Source of the DNA: Lacibacter luteus
GTDB lineage: Bacteria; Bacteroidota; Bacteroidia; Chitinophagales; Chitinophagaceae
Direction of reading: 5' to 3'
Length of the DNA stretch: 64,000 nt
Assembly (NCBI RefSeq): GCF_004118265.1
Contig: NZ_SDHW01000005.1
Span: 186,001 to 250,000 of the forward strand
Shown here: positions 45,156 through 54,581 of the stretch, piece by piece
Layout of the letters: every line of letters starts with the position of its first letter
Numbering within the stretch: the first letter of the stretch is position 1
Program-made: the position numbers and the translations under genes
Notes under the pieces: generated by a model
Database searches by the model: none
What the model was told of the DNA's origin: nothing
Seen by the model: the letters and a program-made list of their open reading frames with translations, nothing else

Positions 45156-45896
45156 CTAATCTTCGTCAGCTGTTAATTGCTGCAATAACCCTACGATTTT
45201 TCTTAATTCCTCTTCATCTGCCAAATACATATTGCCGGCATCGGTAACATGGGGGTTTGCAAATGTCATTGTATTGGTAACAGCTTTACGTGCAGATGTA
45301 TGAAACTCGTAAGCACCGGTTTCTTTTGCCAATTGTACGATGTTCGATGAACGAACACCTGCACCCGGCATAATACTTATGCGCTGCCCAGCTGCATGAA
45401 CCAGTTGTTTTAATAAAGCAATTCCTTCAGGAGCGGAAGCTGCAAGCCCTGAAGTGAGGATACGCTCGCAACCACATTCGATCAATGTTTCCAACGCTGC
45501 AAAGGGATCGGGCACTGCATCGAAAGCACGGTTACAGGTAACTTTCATCGGGTAAGCCAATTCAACCAGCTGTTGCATATGTGCTTTATCAATTAAACCA
45601 TTTTGCAATTGCGCCCCAACCGATACGCCATTGCAGGCAAGCTCTTTGCACATTTTTATATCGTCGAGTACAATCTGCCATTCATCCGCATCGTAGAAAT
45701 AATTCATACTCCGTGGACGAATGATCGGAAACACATCAATACTAACGGCTTCCCGTACCCGTTTTATTGTTCCGTACGATGGGGTAGTGCCACCTTCAAT
45801 GGGATTGTCGCACAACTCTACACGAACCGCACCTGCCTTTTCTGCAATAACACAACTTTGAACAGTAAATGCACAAACTTCCAGTTCACGTTTCAT
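45156..45896 (-). CDS. cutC: CutC family protein
   Basis: The 246-residue protein matches CutC along its whole length: LEVCAFTVQSCVIAEKAGAV, RVELCDNPIEGGTTPSYG, then PIIRPRSMNYFYDADEW and TCNRAFDAVPDP, with a TIM-barrel ending IMPGAGVRSSNIVQL. CutC was linked to copper tolerance in E. coli, but a direct role is disputed. It forms a likely two-gene unit with the PhnA-domain gene. Confidence 0.95.
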   Translation of the reverse strand: MKRELEVCAFTVQSCVIAEKAGAVRVELCDNPIEGGTTPSYGTIKRVREAVSIDVFPIIRPRSMNYFYDADEWQIVLDDIKMCKELACNGVSVGAQLQNGLIDKAHMQQLVELAYPMKVTCNRAFDAVPDPFAALETLIECGCERILTSGLAASAPEGIALLKQLVHAAGQRISIMPGAGVRSSNIVQLAKETGAYEFHTSARKAVTNTMTFANPHVTDAGNMYLADEEELRKIVGLLQQLTADED

Positions 45897-45974
45897 GCCG
45901 TTAATTTTTTCTGCAATGTAATTTTTTAAAATGTTATTCTTTTTCTATCTTAAGCGAAATAAACACTTTGCTAA

Positions 45975-47015
45975 ATGAAACTGCTTCACCTTGTATTCAG
46001 CTGCCTGGTTTTTTCATCCTGCCAAAAAGAAGCTGTAGTAACCGATACAGTTCCTTCTTCATCAACTAAAATAGCTGCAAAGCCTGCACCTTCTGTAGTA
46101 ACTTATTTAACAGGCGATGCTGCCGATGTAACAACAGCTGCAACAGCAGGTTTTCTGCTGATGGGCGGCAGTACCGATGTGGATGCTGCCATTGCCTGGT
46201 TTCTGCAACGTGCAGCCGGTGGCGATGTGGTGGTAATCCGTTCAAGTGGTGCAGATGGGTACAATAGCTATATGTACAATATGGTTAGCGTTAATTCGGT
46301 TGAAACAATCATGATCGACAGCAGGGAAAAAGCATCACTTGCAACCGTTGCAGATAAAATACGCAATGCAGAAGCGTTGTTTATTGCCGGTGGTGATCAG
46401 TGGAATTATGTAAACTACTGGAAGAATACGGCTACAGAAGATGCAATCAACTACCTCATCAATACCAAAAAAGTAACAGTAGGCGGTACAAGTGCAGGGC
46501 TTGCAGTTTTAGGTTCGGCTTATTACAGTGCAGAAAAAGGTTCTGTTACAAGTGCGCAGGCATTGGCAAATCCCTATCACCGCTATGTAACATTAGGTGC
46601 CAACGATTTTATTAATGCGCCTTTGCTGGCAAATACCATTACCGATTCGCATTATTCGCAACGTGACAGACAAGGACGACATATTGCATTTATGGCAAGA
46701 TTGATGAAAGACTTTGGTTACGCTACAACTGTAAAAGGAATTGGTGTTGATGAAGAAACGGCTGTTTGTATTGATGCTGCAGGTATTGGTAAAGTATTCG
46801 GTTTGAACAATGCTTATTTTTTAAAGAATACAACACTTGCGGCGGAAACCTGTGTAAGCGGTTCGCCACTTACATGGAACAGAAGTGCGCAGGCAATTAC
46901 AGCTTATCGTATTGCAGGTTCAACAACAGGCAACGGCTCGTTTAATGCAAACAACTGGACTTTCAGCGGGGGTACATCTTATTTCTACTATGTAAACAAC
47001 GGCGTTTTGTTTTAA
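45975..47015 (+). CDS. Cyanophycinase-like S51 peptidase lipoprotein
   Basis: The 346-residue product starts with a lipoprotein signal (LVFSSCQ) and has the cyanophycinase fold: ATAGFLLMGGSTDVDAAIAW, then AEALFIAGGDQWNY, the nucleophile elbow VGGTSAGLAVLG (catalytic serine) and IGVDEETAVCID. Cyanophycinases cut the aspartyl-arginine dipeptide from cyanophycin; exported forms in Bacteroidota may act on external polymer or other beta-linked peptides (inference). The family's catalytic histidine is probably in ITDSHYSQRDRQGRH. Confidence 0.88.
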   Translation: MKLLHLVFSCLVFSSCQKEAVVTDTVPSSSTKIAAKPAPSVVTYLTGDAADVTTAATAGFLLMGGSTDVDAAIAWFLQRAAGGDVVVIRSSGADGYNSYMYNMVSVNSVETIMIDSREKASLATVADKIRNAEALFIAGGDQWNYVNYWKNTATEDAINYLINTKKVTVGGTSAGLAVLGSAYYSAEKGSVTSAQALANPYHRYVTLGANDFINAPLLANTITDSHYSQRDRQGRHIAFMARLMKDFGYATTVKGIGVDEETAVCIDAAGIGKVFGLNNAYFLKNTTLAAETCVSGSPLTWNRSAQAITAYRIAGSTTGNGSFNANNWTFSGGTSYFYYVNNGVLF

Positions 47016-47047
47016 CGGAAGCAGTCATAATAAAAGCATGAATGTAT

Positions 47048-47079
47048 GAGCAGTGTATTTTTGCACTGCTCTTTTTTTA
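47048..47079 (+). terminator. Terminator with a promoter-like loop
   Basis: GAGCAGTG (47048-47055) pairs with CACTGCTC (47064-47071), followed by TTTTTTT. The 8-nt loop is TATTTTTG, a perfect -7 box (47056-47063) correctly placed for the next gene at 47092. Confidence 0.75.
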
Positions 47080-47091
47080 AATAAACAAGCT

Positions 47092-47376
47092 ATGCAATTC
47101 GAAATATTTACAGCAAGTATTAACACAAACGAACTTCCTGCCGGAATAAACATTTATCTGCAATCGCTTTGGTACGATGCAAAAGATAATTGGCACAAGG
47201 CACATGCGTTGGTAGATAGTTTAAACGACAACACAGCCTGTTGGGTGCATGCCTACCTGCATCGCAAAGAAGGCGATATTGGCAATGCTGATTACTGGTA
47301 CAGACGTGCAGGTAAAGTAAGACCAACGGTTTCGCTGCAACAGGAGTGGGAAACAATTGTAAAAGCGTTGCTGTAG
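47092..47376 (+). CDS. Small conserved-looking protein of unknown function
   Basis: The 94-residue product has no signal peptide. It reads as two short helical hairpins: LYDAKDNW-type and WHKAHALVDSLNDNTACW, then HAYLHRKEGDIGNADYWYRR. The last part resembles a TPR/Sel1-like pair. The ATG at 47092 is chosen since one at 47053 is inside a terminator hairpin. I do not recognise a named family. Confidence 0.65.
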   Translation: MQFEIFTASINTNELPAGINIYLQSLWYDAKDNWHKAHALVDSLNDNTACWVHAYLHRKEGDIGNADYWYRRAGKVRPTVSLQQEWETIVKALL

Positions 47377-47449
47377 TTTTTGTATTAGAAATAAAATCAT
47401 CTGAACACTGCATGATGCAGATGTAGGCATCCTTCCGTAAATTACAAGT

Positions 47450-49264
47450 ATGGATGAAGTGCAGCAATCACCAACAAGTCGATTAACAAGAGTAAAAATA
47501 AATCTGCGGTATGCTATGCAGCTTGCATGGGCAGCATCACCGAAATTACTCATCCGTTATACGGTGTTAGGCATGTTTAATGCCATTATGCCGCCGATAT
47601 CGGTTTACCTGGGTGCTGTGTTGGTTAACCAGATTGCAGGTGCAAAAATCAACCCCATTACATTTAACGATGTATTGCCTGTAGTTGTTGGTCTTTGGGT
47701 AACTTTTGTTGTACAGCGTGCTGTTGGTGCATACACAGGTGTTGGAAGAAATTTGTACGTACGGAGGGTAGAGCTGGAAGCAGAACGCAGGCTGTTGGAA
47801 AAAGCAGCAAAGGTTGATCTGGGGCATTTCGATCAATCGAACTGGCACGACCGTTTGGCGAGAGCAAGACGGGATGTGAGCTGGCGGCCCGGCGATCTTA
47901 CATGGTCCATCCTTGGTTTGTCGGGTAATATTGTAACCATTGTTTTAATGTCGGGCTTACTGGCGAGCCTGCATTGGGTATTGGTTGTATTGGCAATTGG
48001 GGCTGCAGTATTATCGCTTGTACTTGAAAGCAGGGTTACATCTAAACTCTACAAATATTTTTACCAGGAAACACCCGATGAACGTGAACGGCAATATGTA
48101 GGCGATCTGCTGGTGCAGCCAAAAAACACCAAAGAAGTAAGGGCCTATGTACTCGCCGATTATTTATTAGGCAGGCACCGCAATCTGTCTGAAACATTAT
48201 TTAAAAAGCGGGAACAGATGCTGAAGATGGGCAGCCGTATATCGGTTGTTACCGGCATTATTACAGGAACCATTCTTGCACTGGCTTATGTATTTGTTGC
48301 AGTAAGAGGAATAAAAGGCACGATCGATCCCGGTGCAGTGGTATTGGTAATCGGTGCGTTTACATCGGTGTCGGGCACGCTGAGTAATATTTCGAGTACG
48401 TTTGTGGCAGTAGATCAGCATACAACTTTCCTCGACGATTATTTTTCTTTTCTCCATGTGGAAACATTGTTGCCCATACCGGAAACACCAAAAACAATTC
48501 CACATACATCCATTGAGGATATTGTTTTTGAAAATGTGAGTTTTCATTATCCCGGCGGACAGGGAGATGCATTACGGCATCTTGATCTTCACATACGAAA
48601 AGGAGAACTGATAGCACTTGTTGGAGAGAATGGAGCAGGTAAATCAACACTTATAAAATTGTTGCTTCGTTTTTATGATGTAAATGATGGTTCAATCAAA
48701 ATAAACGGTGTTGATATACGTGACATTCATCCCAACGTATTACGAGACCATATAGGTGTATTGTTTCAGGATTATGCAACCTATGAATTAAGTGTACGGG
48801 AGAATGTGGCAATGGGCCGGCAAAATGGTACGGCAGACGATACAAAAATTGTTCGTGCATTACAGGATAGCAGAAGTGAATGGCTGCTGCAGAAAATGCC
48901 AAACGGACTCGATTCCAAAGTTGGACGTTTGTTTGAAGGTGGGCACGATCTTTCAGGTGGTGAATGGCAACGGTTGGCATTGGCCCGTATCATGTATCGT
49001 AATGCCGATATCTGGATATTGGATGAGCCAACTGCATCACTCGACCCTGAAGCAGAGGCCGCTATTTTTGCCGAGTTGAAAGAAAACTTAAAAGGAAGAA
49101 TCGGTATTGTCATCTCCCACCGTTTTTCTACTGTACGTATTGCCGATCGTATTGCCGTAATCGGCGATGGGCGCATAACCGAAGTTGGTTCGCATGAAGA
49201 ATTAATTGCTGCAGGTAATACCTATGCACGATTGTTTGAACTGCAGGCGAGCGGTTACCGCTAA
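47450..49264 (+). CDS. ABC transporter, fused permease and ATPase
   Basis: The 604-residue half-transporter has an N-terminal six-helix domain (residues 30-330) and a C-terminal ATPase with GENGAGKSTLIKLLLRF (Walker A), LSGGEWQRLALARI (signature) and IWILDEPTASLDPEAE (Walker B). It is of the type I exporter class and would work as a homodimer. The substrate is unknown. The last 4 nt overlap the opposite-strand gene at 49261. Confidence 0.92.
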   Translation: MDEVQQSPTSRLTRVKINLRYAMQLAWAASPKLLIRYTVLGMFNAIMPPISVYLGAVLVNQIAGAKINPITFNDVLPVVVGLWVTFVVQRAVGAYTGVGRNLYVRRVELEAERRLLEKAAKVDLGHFDQSNWHDRLARARRDVSWRPGDLTWSILGLSGNIVTIVLMSGLLASLHWVLVVLAIGAAVLSLVLESRVTSKLYKYFYQETPDERERQYVGDLLVQPKNTKEVRAYVLADYLLGRHRNLSETLFKKREQMLKMGSRISVVTGIITGTILALAYVFVAVRGIKGTIDPGAVVLVIGAFTSVSGTLSNISSTFVAVDQHTTFLDDYFSFLHVETLLPIPETPKTIPHTSIEDIVFENVSFHYPGGQGDALRHLDLHIRKGELIALVGENGAGKSTLIKLLLRFYDVNDGSIKINGVDIRDIHPNVLRDHIGVLFQDYATYELSVRENVAMGRQNGTADDTKIVRALQDSRSEWLLQKMPNGLDSKVGRLFEGGHDLSGGEWQRLALARIMYRNADIWILDEPTASLDPEAEAAIFAELKENLKGRIGIVISHRFSTVRIADRIAVIGDGRITEVGSHEELIAAGNTYARLFELQASGYR

Positions 49265-49719
49265 GCAGTTACTGTTTTGCTGTAAAAAAATTTTGCTCCA
49301 ATAGCAACAGGTAATCCAATACATACATAAAGAATGAGGATTGCAATTACAGCTCTTTGCAATTGAAAAGGAGCCGGGTTTATTTTGCTTAAAGGTATAA
49401 CGATGAGTGTAGTAACAGCCCATGCAATAACAGCTATGAGTAAACTGTTTAATGCAATGTTTTTATGTAATAGTTTCAGTTTAGGATAAACAAGAAAAAA
49501 GACGATGGTGCAGGAAAAGGCAATAACAAGATGAAACAATAAACCAAGCAATGCAACTTCAGCCCCGCCTTTCATGGCAGTACTGCCCAGCACGCCGCTT
49601 GCAATAAACTTCAACACGGTTTCGGGTGTTGTGCCACGCATTACATACGCCTGTGTACAGGCAGCAACAATATCAAGTGTACCTGCAAGCAATCCTGTTT
49701 TTAAAATCTGTTTCCACAT
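49261..49719 (-). CDS. Small integral membrane protein
   Basis: The 152-residue protein has four likely membrane helices (residues 7-25, 55-78, 88-110 and 125-145). The opening GLLAGTLDIVAACTQAYVM and the ending LYVCIGLPVAIGAKFF suggest a DUF1440/YagU-like membrane family, not certain. It is the last gene of a possible three-gene minus-strand unit with the two genes upstream (spacings 44 and 11 nt). Confidence 0.7.
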   Translation of the reverse strand: MWKQILKTGLLAGTLDIVAACTQAYVMRGTTPETVLKFIASGVLGSTAMKGGAEVALLGLLFHLVIAFSCTIVFFLVYPKLKLLHKNIALNSLLIAVIAWAVTTLIVIPLSKINPAPFQLQRAVIAILILYVCIGLPVAIGAKFFYSKTVTA

Positions 49720-49763
49720 TTGTTTAAATATAAACGAAAATATTCAGTGGTCAAATGCAGAAA

Positions 49764-50525
49764 TTATGAATGGCTTACTTTACGTTTTGCTGTTTTCTTT
49801 TTTACTGCCCCGCCTGATTTACGGGTTGTTTTTTTGGGTGCAGGTTTCTTTTTAGCAACAGCTTTTTTCTTAACAGCGGGTTTCCTGGCAGCGGCTTTCT
49901 TCCGTTTGGTTTTAATAACAGGTACTCTTGTTGTTGTTTCTTCTGCATCGGCAGAAACAATACGGGAGTTGCGGGCTGTTCTGCGTACACGTCTTGCTGT
50001 TTTTTCAGTGTCGGTTAAGCCTGTGTCATCTGTAATGAATGTACGTTGGTTGTTGATGGATATTTCTTCAATGATCCGTCCCACTTCGTAAGGCACATTT
50101 CGGGCAGTGTCGCTTAAGTCGGATGGATCAGCAAAGCCCAGCGTATGGCAGTATTCATGTGCAAAATGGCCTGCAAGTTTGGTTGGCTCCAGTTGTCGGA
50201 AAAAATTAAGAAAAGTGAAAATGCGATTCTGTTGTGTATAGCCGATGGCATCGGAACTGGTTTGAAGATCGAGCGTAAGATCAAGATCTGCTTCATGATC
50301 AATACCGCCATTGGTATCTGCCTCGTCACCATTCATAATGATGCTGTAAACTTCTTTACTGCTGTATTGTTCTACAGTATCAAACTTTGGATGATCTTCC
50401 ACCCGTTGTTTAAACTCAACCGAATTCACAGCCTCACTAAATAGTTCGAGAGATATATCCAGCTTCTCAATATCTGTTGCGGTATAGCGTCGTGTTTTTA
50501 CTTTGGTGATGCGCATTTTGTTCAT
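49764..50525 (-). CDS. HExxHxxGxxD metalloprotease-like protein with histone H1-like tail
   Basis: The 253-residue product has no signal peptide. Residues 20-165 hold a small metzincin-like zinc site, HEYCHTLGFAD (H123, E124, H127, G130, D133), the HExxHxxGxxD form known from snapalysin. Residues 203-253 are a Lys/Ala/Pro-rich tail (KKAVAKKKPAPKKTTRKSGG) like eukaryotic H1 and bacterial H1-like proteins, suggesting DNA or RNA binding. I know no described protein combining the two. It lies 11 nt behind the LpxR-like gene and is probably cotranscribed with it. Confidence 0.82.
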   Translation of the reverse strand: MNKMRITKVKTRRYTATDIEKLDISLELFSEAVNSVEFKQRVEDHPKFDTVEQYSSKEVYSIIMNGDEADTNGGIDHEADLDLTLDLQTSSDAIGYTQQNRIFTFLNFFRQLEPTKLAGHFAHEYCHTLGFADPSDLSDTARNVPYEVGRIIEEISINNQRTFITDDTGLTDTEKTARRVRRTARNSRIVSADAEETTTRVPVIKTKRKKAAARKPAVKKKAVAKKKPAPKKTTRKSGGAVKKKTAKRKVSHS

Positions 50526-50536
50526 TGTTTAAAAAA

Positions 50537-51781
50537 TTATAAAGGAAACATCAGGCCAACACTTCCGAAATAATGCCAGCGTTCGGGAAACAGTTTCGAG
50601 TTGAACTCCGGCGAACGGTAGATACTTCGTCCCTGGAAAGCCCATGTTTTTGGTCCTGTTTTTCCTTTCTTGAAATATTCAAATGCCAGAACAAAGCCCC
50701 ATTCAAATTCGTACAGACCAACATTGGTCCATTCGGGTTTCAATGTGTAATCGCTGTGTTTAAAACCTTGCCCAACCAACATGGCGTTGCGGAACATGAG
50801 TGTACCATTTACACGGCCATACAGAAATCCTTCAAACACATCTTTGAATCTTGTTTTCTTTTTTTCAGGTGCAGCCATTTCGTACGATCCGCTGGCGAGT
50901 GATGAAAAACCTCCGTTCCAGCGTGCCTGGTTGCGGTTACGTAAATGACCAAGCCTTGCATACAAACTTGTATAAGCCCTGTCGTAATAACCAACGGAAG
51001 CACCTAAGTTCCAACCAAGATCAAAAACAGATCTATCATCAATACTTACCGTGTTTTTTTTAGGAAACGACAACAAAGGTTGAAAGCGGTTGTAATCAAA
51101 CAACAACGCCGGTGATCCTCCTTTGGAAATTTGGTTATTCCAGCCTTTCGGATCAGTAGGCCGGCCTTTTACAATGTTCTTGTGCGCAAAGGATTGAAAC
51201 CGGTAACCGATGTTCGTACCAAATACGCCATAGTTAATGCTGAACGAATGATAGGTTTGACGAAGCTTTCCCTTTTTATTGAACTTTTGATGCCGTAATG
51301 TGGAAGAGGTGGACACGTAAAGTAAAAAAGCAAAGGGCCGGTCACCCACAATGGGGGCACTGCTATCGATAATGCGTGGTGTAAAAGCAGTTCCGCCAAG
51401 GGCGATGGAGCTTCCATAAGCATCAAAGTTGTCGCTGCTTTCTTCTATTTTTCTGAAAGGATAAAACAACCAGCTTTTTCGTAACCATGGATGCGAAATA
51501 ACAAAAGCTGTTCCCTGTGTATAATTGCGGTCTTCGTTTTTTGTTAAGGGAAAACGAAACAGAAAATCCTGGTCGATCTGTATGCTGAACGTAGCCGGTA
51601 TTTGAATTTCGTTTGGCGGTTTTTTTTTCAGCTTAAGATAACGGCTTGCAGGCTCTTTTATACTTATGGCAGTGGTTTGTTCGGATTGTTGTGTTGAATT
51701 GATTGGTTCGATTTGCTGTGCATGAATCGGCAGTGTAAAAAACAAGAAAGCAATGAGTGTAAACTTTGTTAGTGTTAGCAT
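50537..51781 (-). CDS. LpxR-like outer membrane lipid A deacylase (DUF2219)
   Basis: The 414-residue protein has a signal peptide (FTLIAFLFFTLPIHAQ) and the LpxR/DUF2219 barrel pattern: DQDFLFRFPLTKNEDRNYTQ, then GDRPFAFLLYVSTSS and KGWNNQISKGGSPALLFDYN, ending in YFGSVGLMFPL. LpxR removes the 3'-acyloxyacyl chain of lipid A in a calcium-dependent way at the outer membrane. Catalytic His and Ser residues are hard to place by eye because the barrel is divergent. It is the first gene of the minus-strand cluster. Confidence 0.78.
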   Translation of the reverse strand: MLTLTKFTLIAFLFFTLPIHAQQIEPINSTQQSEQTTAISIKEPASRYLKLKKKPPNEIQIPATFSIQIDQDFLFRFPLTKNEDRNYTQGTAFVISHPWLRKSWLFYPFRKIEESSDNFDAYGSSIALGGTAFTPRIIDSSAPIVGDRPFAFLLYVSTSSTLRHQKFNKKGKLRQTYHSFSINYGVFGTNIGYRFQSFAHKNIVKGRPTDPKGWNNQISKGGSPALLFDYNRFQPLLSFPKKNTVSIDDRSVFDLGWNLGASVGYYDRAYTSLYARLGHLRNRNQARWNGGFSSLASGSYEMAAPEKKKTRFKDVFEGFLYGRVNGTLMFRNAMLVGQGFKHSDYTLKPEWTNVGLYEFEWGFVLAFEYFKKGKTGPKTWAFQGRSIYRSPEFNSKLFPERWHYFGSVGLMFPL

Positions 51782-52007
51782 GGCTGTTGATTTTTATGAC
51801 AGATAAATCAATACGAAAGATAGAAAATGCTTTTGGCAATTAAAAGGTATAAAAGCGGGTATACGCTGCGTATTATTACGGGTTAGGCTCTGGCATTGTT
51901 ATTGTCGCAATTTGCCCGAACATTGTCGCAACAGTACATTGCAAATGCAGAAAAAGGAAACGATGTTTGCAGTGTTAAACAATCATCATCAAAAAAATAC
52001 AACTTGT

Positions 52008-52433
52008 ATGGAAACGCAGGCAACAACAGTTATCACAGTACAAACAACAGTAAATGCACCCATTGCAACTGCATGGGAAAGCTGGAACAATCCTGATCAT
52101 ATTACACAATGGGCTTTTGCATCTCCAGACTGGCACACACCCTGGGCCAAGAACGATCTTCGTACAGGCGGAAGTTTCTCCTCACGCATGGAAGCAAAAG
52201 ATGGCAGCTTTGGTTTTGAATTTGGCGGTGTTTACGATGCTGTTACTACCAATGAACTCATTGCTTACACAATGGGCGACGGACGGAAAGTAACTGTACA
52301 GTTTTCGGCAGAAGGCGATGCTACAAAAATTGTGGAAAGCTTTGATGCAGAAACGGAGAACCCCGTAGAAATGCAACAGATGGGCTGGCAGGCAATACTG
52401 GATAATTTTAAAAAGTATACCGAAACGTTATAA
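52008..52433 (+). CDS. SRPBCC (AHSA1-like) domain protein
   Basis: The 141-residue protein is a single START-like fold: TVNAPIATAWESWNNPDHIT at the start, WAKNDLRTGGSFSSRMEAKD and KIVESFDAETENPVEMQQMG near the end, with the closing helix GWQAILDNFKKYTETL. Members bind hydrophobic ligands or act as co-chaperones. The ATG at 52008 is chosen as the family begins here. Confidence 0.9.
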   Translation: METQATTVITVQTTVNAPIATAWESWNNPDHITQWAFASPDWHTPWAKNDLRTGGSFSSRMEAKDGSFGFEFGGVYDAVTTNELIAYTMGDGRKVTVQFSAEGDATKIVESFDAETENPVEMQQMGWQAILDNFKKYTETL

Positions 52434-52469
52434 GATAAGCTGTAAAAAATACAGCGTACTCAAAGTACT

Positions 52470-52547
52470 CGTCACTGCGAGGCACGAAGCAGTCTGGATT
52501 ATGTTACATTCATTATAACGGAGATTGCTTCGTGCCTCGCAATGACG
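52470..52547. repeat. Palindromic repeat (GTCATTGCGAGG family), full copy
   Basis: CGTCACTGCGAGGCACGAAG plus CAGTCT pairs with AGATTGCTTCGTGCCTCGCA plus ATGACG over 26 nt, with two mismatches, around a 26-nt centre. It lies between the SRPBCC and NamZ genes. Confidence 0.85.
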
Positions 52548-52628
52548 ATCTTTTTTAACACCCTATTTTTTGTGAATGGTTTTTGCTGATGAAAAAAGTT
52601 AAATAGCTTACACGCTCAATACTTGTTC

Positions 52629-53852
52629 ATGGATAAAAAGAAAATCGTTCAGTTGTTTTTGGCATTGCTTTGTTTGTTTGTGTTTGAAAGTGCCCGTACC
52701 GGCGAAGAAAAGTTGAAAGCAAAAGAGCAGCTTACCACAGGAGCCGATCAAACCGAAAAATATCTTCCTTACCTGAAAGGCAAACGTGTTGCCATCCTCG
52801 CCAACCCCACAAGCATTATTGGAAAAAAACATTTGGTAGACAGTTTACTTGCTCTTGGCGTAAACATTGTAAAAGTGTTTGGTCCCGAACATGGTTTTCG
52901 TGGTAAAGCAAGTGCAGGTGTGGAAGTGAATGATGAAAAAGATCCATCAACAGGTGTATCTGTTATTTCGTTGTACGGTAATAAACGGAAGCCAAGTAAA
53001 GCCGATCTTGCAGATGTTGATCTGATGATCTTCGATATACAGGATGTGGGTTGTCGTTTCTATACCTACATCAATGTCCTCAGCCATATTATGGAAGCTT
53101 GTGCAGAGAACAATAAAGAGTTGCTGATACTTGACCGCCCCAACCCGAATGGATATTTAGTTGATGGGCCGATACTGGATATGAATTATAAATCGGGAAT
53201 AGGCATGTTTTCGATACCCATTGCACATGGTATGACCATTGCTGAATTTGCACAAATGATCAACGGAGAAGGATGGTTACCCAATAAGCTAAAGTGCAAA
53301 CTAAAAATCATTAAAGTGGCGAACTACAATCACGATATGCCGTATACATTGCCTGTTGCCCCATCGCCCAACTTAAATACACAGCAGGCGATCATGCTGT
53401 ATCCATCAACCTGTTTGTTCGAAGGCACAGCTTTGAATCATGGTCGTGGTACGTACTTTCCGTTTACTGTTTTTGGCAGTCCGTTGTTAAAAGGAAAGTA
53501 TTCGTTCTCCTATACACCAAAAAGTATTCCCGGTATGGCCGAAACGCCTTTGCATATGAATAAAGAATGTTTTGGTTTGGATTTGCGCAAGTACGATATC
53601 AATCAACTCCGAAAAGCAAAACGTATCAACGTACAATGGATGAAAGAACTGTATGCTGCATTTCCTGATAAAGCAAAATTCTTCGATCGTTCGCAGAGTA
53701 ATCAAATGAATGATATTAACAGGCTGGTTGGGAATGCAGTGTTTAAAGAACAGATCATCAAAGGAACTCCCGATAAAGAAATTTATGCATCATGGGAACC
53801 CGGTTTGTCGAAATATAAAACCATGCGTAAGAAATATTTGTTATATCCCTGA
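52629..53852 (+). CDS. namZ: Exo-beta-N-acetylmuramidase NamZ (DUF1343)
   Basis: The 407-residue protein has a signal peptide and the complete DUF1343 fold: KRVAILANPTSIIGKKHLVD, FGPEHGFRGKASAGVEVNDE, DLMIFDIQDVGCRFYTYINV and LDRPNPNGYLVDGPILD. Further on SPNLNTQQAIMLYPSTCLFE and TALNHGRGTYFPFTVFGSP complete the active-site face. NamZ releases terminal N-acetylmuramic acid from peptidoglycan fragments, usually with NagZ and AmiE in muropeptide uptake. Here no muropeptide-utilisation genes are adjacent. Confidence 0.92.
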   Translation: MDKKKIVQLFLALLCLFVFESARTGEEKLKAKEQLTTGADQTEKYLPYLKGKRVAILANPTSIIGKKHLVDSLLALGVNIVKVFGPEHGFRGKASAGVEVNDEKDPSTGVSVISLYGNKRKPSKADLADVDLMIFDIQDVGCRFYTYINVLSHIMEACAENNKELLILDRPNPNGYLVDGPILDMNYKSGIGMFSIPIAHGMTIAEFAQMINGEGWLPNKLKCKLKIIKVANYNHDMPYTLPVAPSPNLNTQQAIMLYPSTCLFEGTALNHGRGTYFPFTVFGSPLLKGKYSFSYTPKSIPGMAETPLHMNKECFGLDLRKYDINQLRKAKRINVQWMKELYAAFPDKAKFFDRSQSNQMNDINRLVGNAVFKEQIIKGTPDKEIYASWEPGLSKYKTMRKKYLLYP

Positions 53853-53876
53853 TTTTTCATTTATAAATCACACATC

Positions 53877-54581
53877 ATGAAAAATGCAATCTTGTTTTTT
53901 GCAGTAACTTTTTTATCGACTGCTGCTATATCACAAACTTCTGTTGCAGGTTCATGGAGCAGGCAGGAGGGAAGCTTTACTGTAACGTGGTTATTTCAGG
54001 ATGGTTTCTATTCCTGTATCAAGTATGATGTAACAAACAAAGTATTCAGTTATACAAAAGGTGGTTCTTATACAGGTAATGGAAATGAACTACAGATGAA
54101 TCTGGCTTTTCATACAACTGAAAAGGAAAAGATAGGTACAACAGAAACGGCAACTATAGTTGTAAAAGAGCAAACACTTAAGCTTACAACAAATGGCGTT
54201 GAAGAAAATTATAAACGTGTTGATGATGGCAAAAACGCATTAGCCGGTCATTGGCTCATTACCGGCCGCATGAACAACGGTACGATGCAAACAATCACAC
54301 CCGGTGCACGACGTACCATTAAACTACTCACAGGCACACGTTTCCAATGGATCGCTATTAACAGCGAAACAAAAGAGTTTTTCGGCACAGGTGGCGGCAC
54401 TTACACATTTGTAAACGGTAAATACACCGAGCATATCGAATTCTTTTCAAGAGACAGTACAAGAGTTGGAGCCTCGTTGAGTTTTGATGGTAAAGTGGAA
54501 GGCAGTAACTGGCATCATTCCGGTCTTAGTTCCAAAGGCGATCCCATTAATGAAATTTGGACAAAAGGGTTGAAGTTGTGA
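53877..54581 (+). CDS. Exported protein with two lipocalin-like halves
   Basis: The 234-residue product has a signal peptide (FFAVTFLSTAAISQ) and two repeated beta-rich halves (from SVAGSWSRQEGSFTV and from ALAGHWLITGRMNNG). Each half has the W and G pattern of lipocalin-like or DUF4488-type domains. It follows namZ by 24 nt and could be cotranscribed. The ligand is unknown. Confidence 0.72.
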   Translation: MKNAILFFAVTFLSTAAISQTSVAGSWSRQEGSFTVTWLFQDGFYSCIKYDVTNKVFSYTKGGSYTGNGNELQMNLAFHTTEKEKIGTTETATIVVKEQTLKLTTNGVEENYKRVDDGKNALAGHWLITGRMNNGTMQTITPGARRTIKLLTGTRFQWIAINSETKEFFGTGGGTYTFVNGKYTEHIEFFSRDSTRVGASLSFDGKVEGSNWHHSGLSSKGDPINEIWTKGLKL

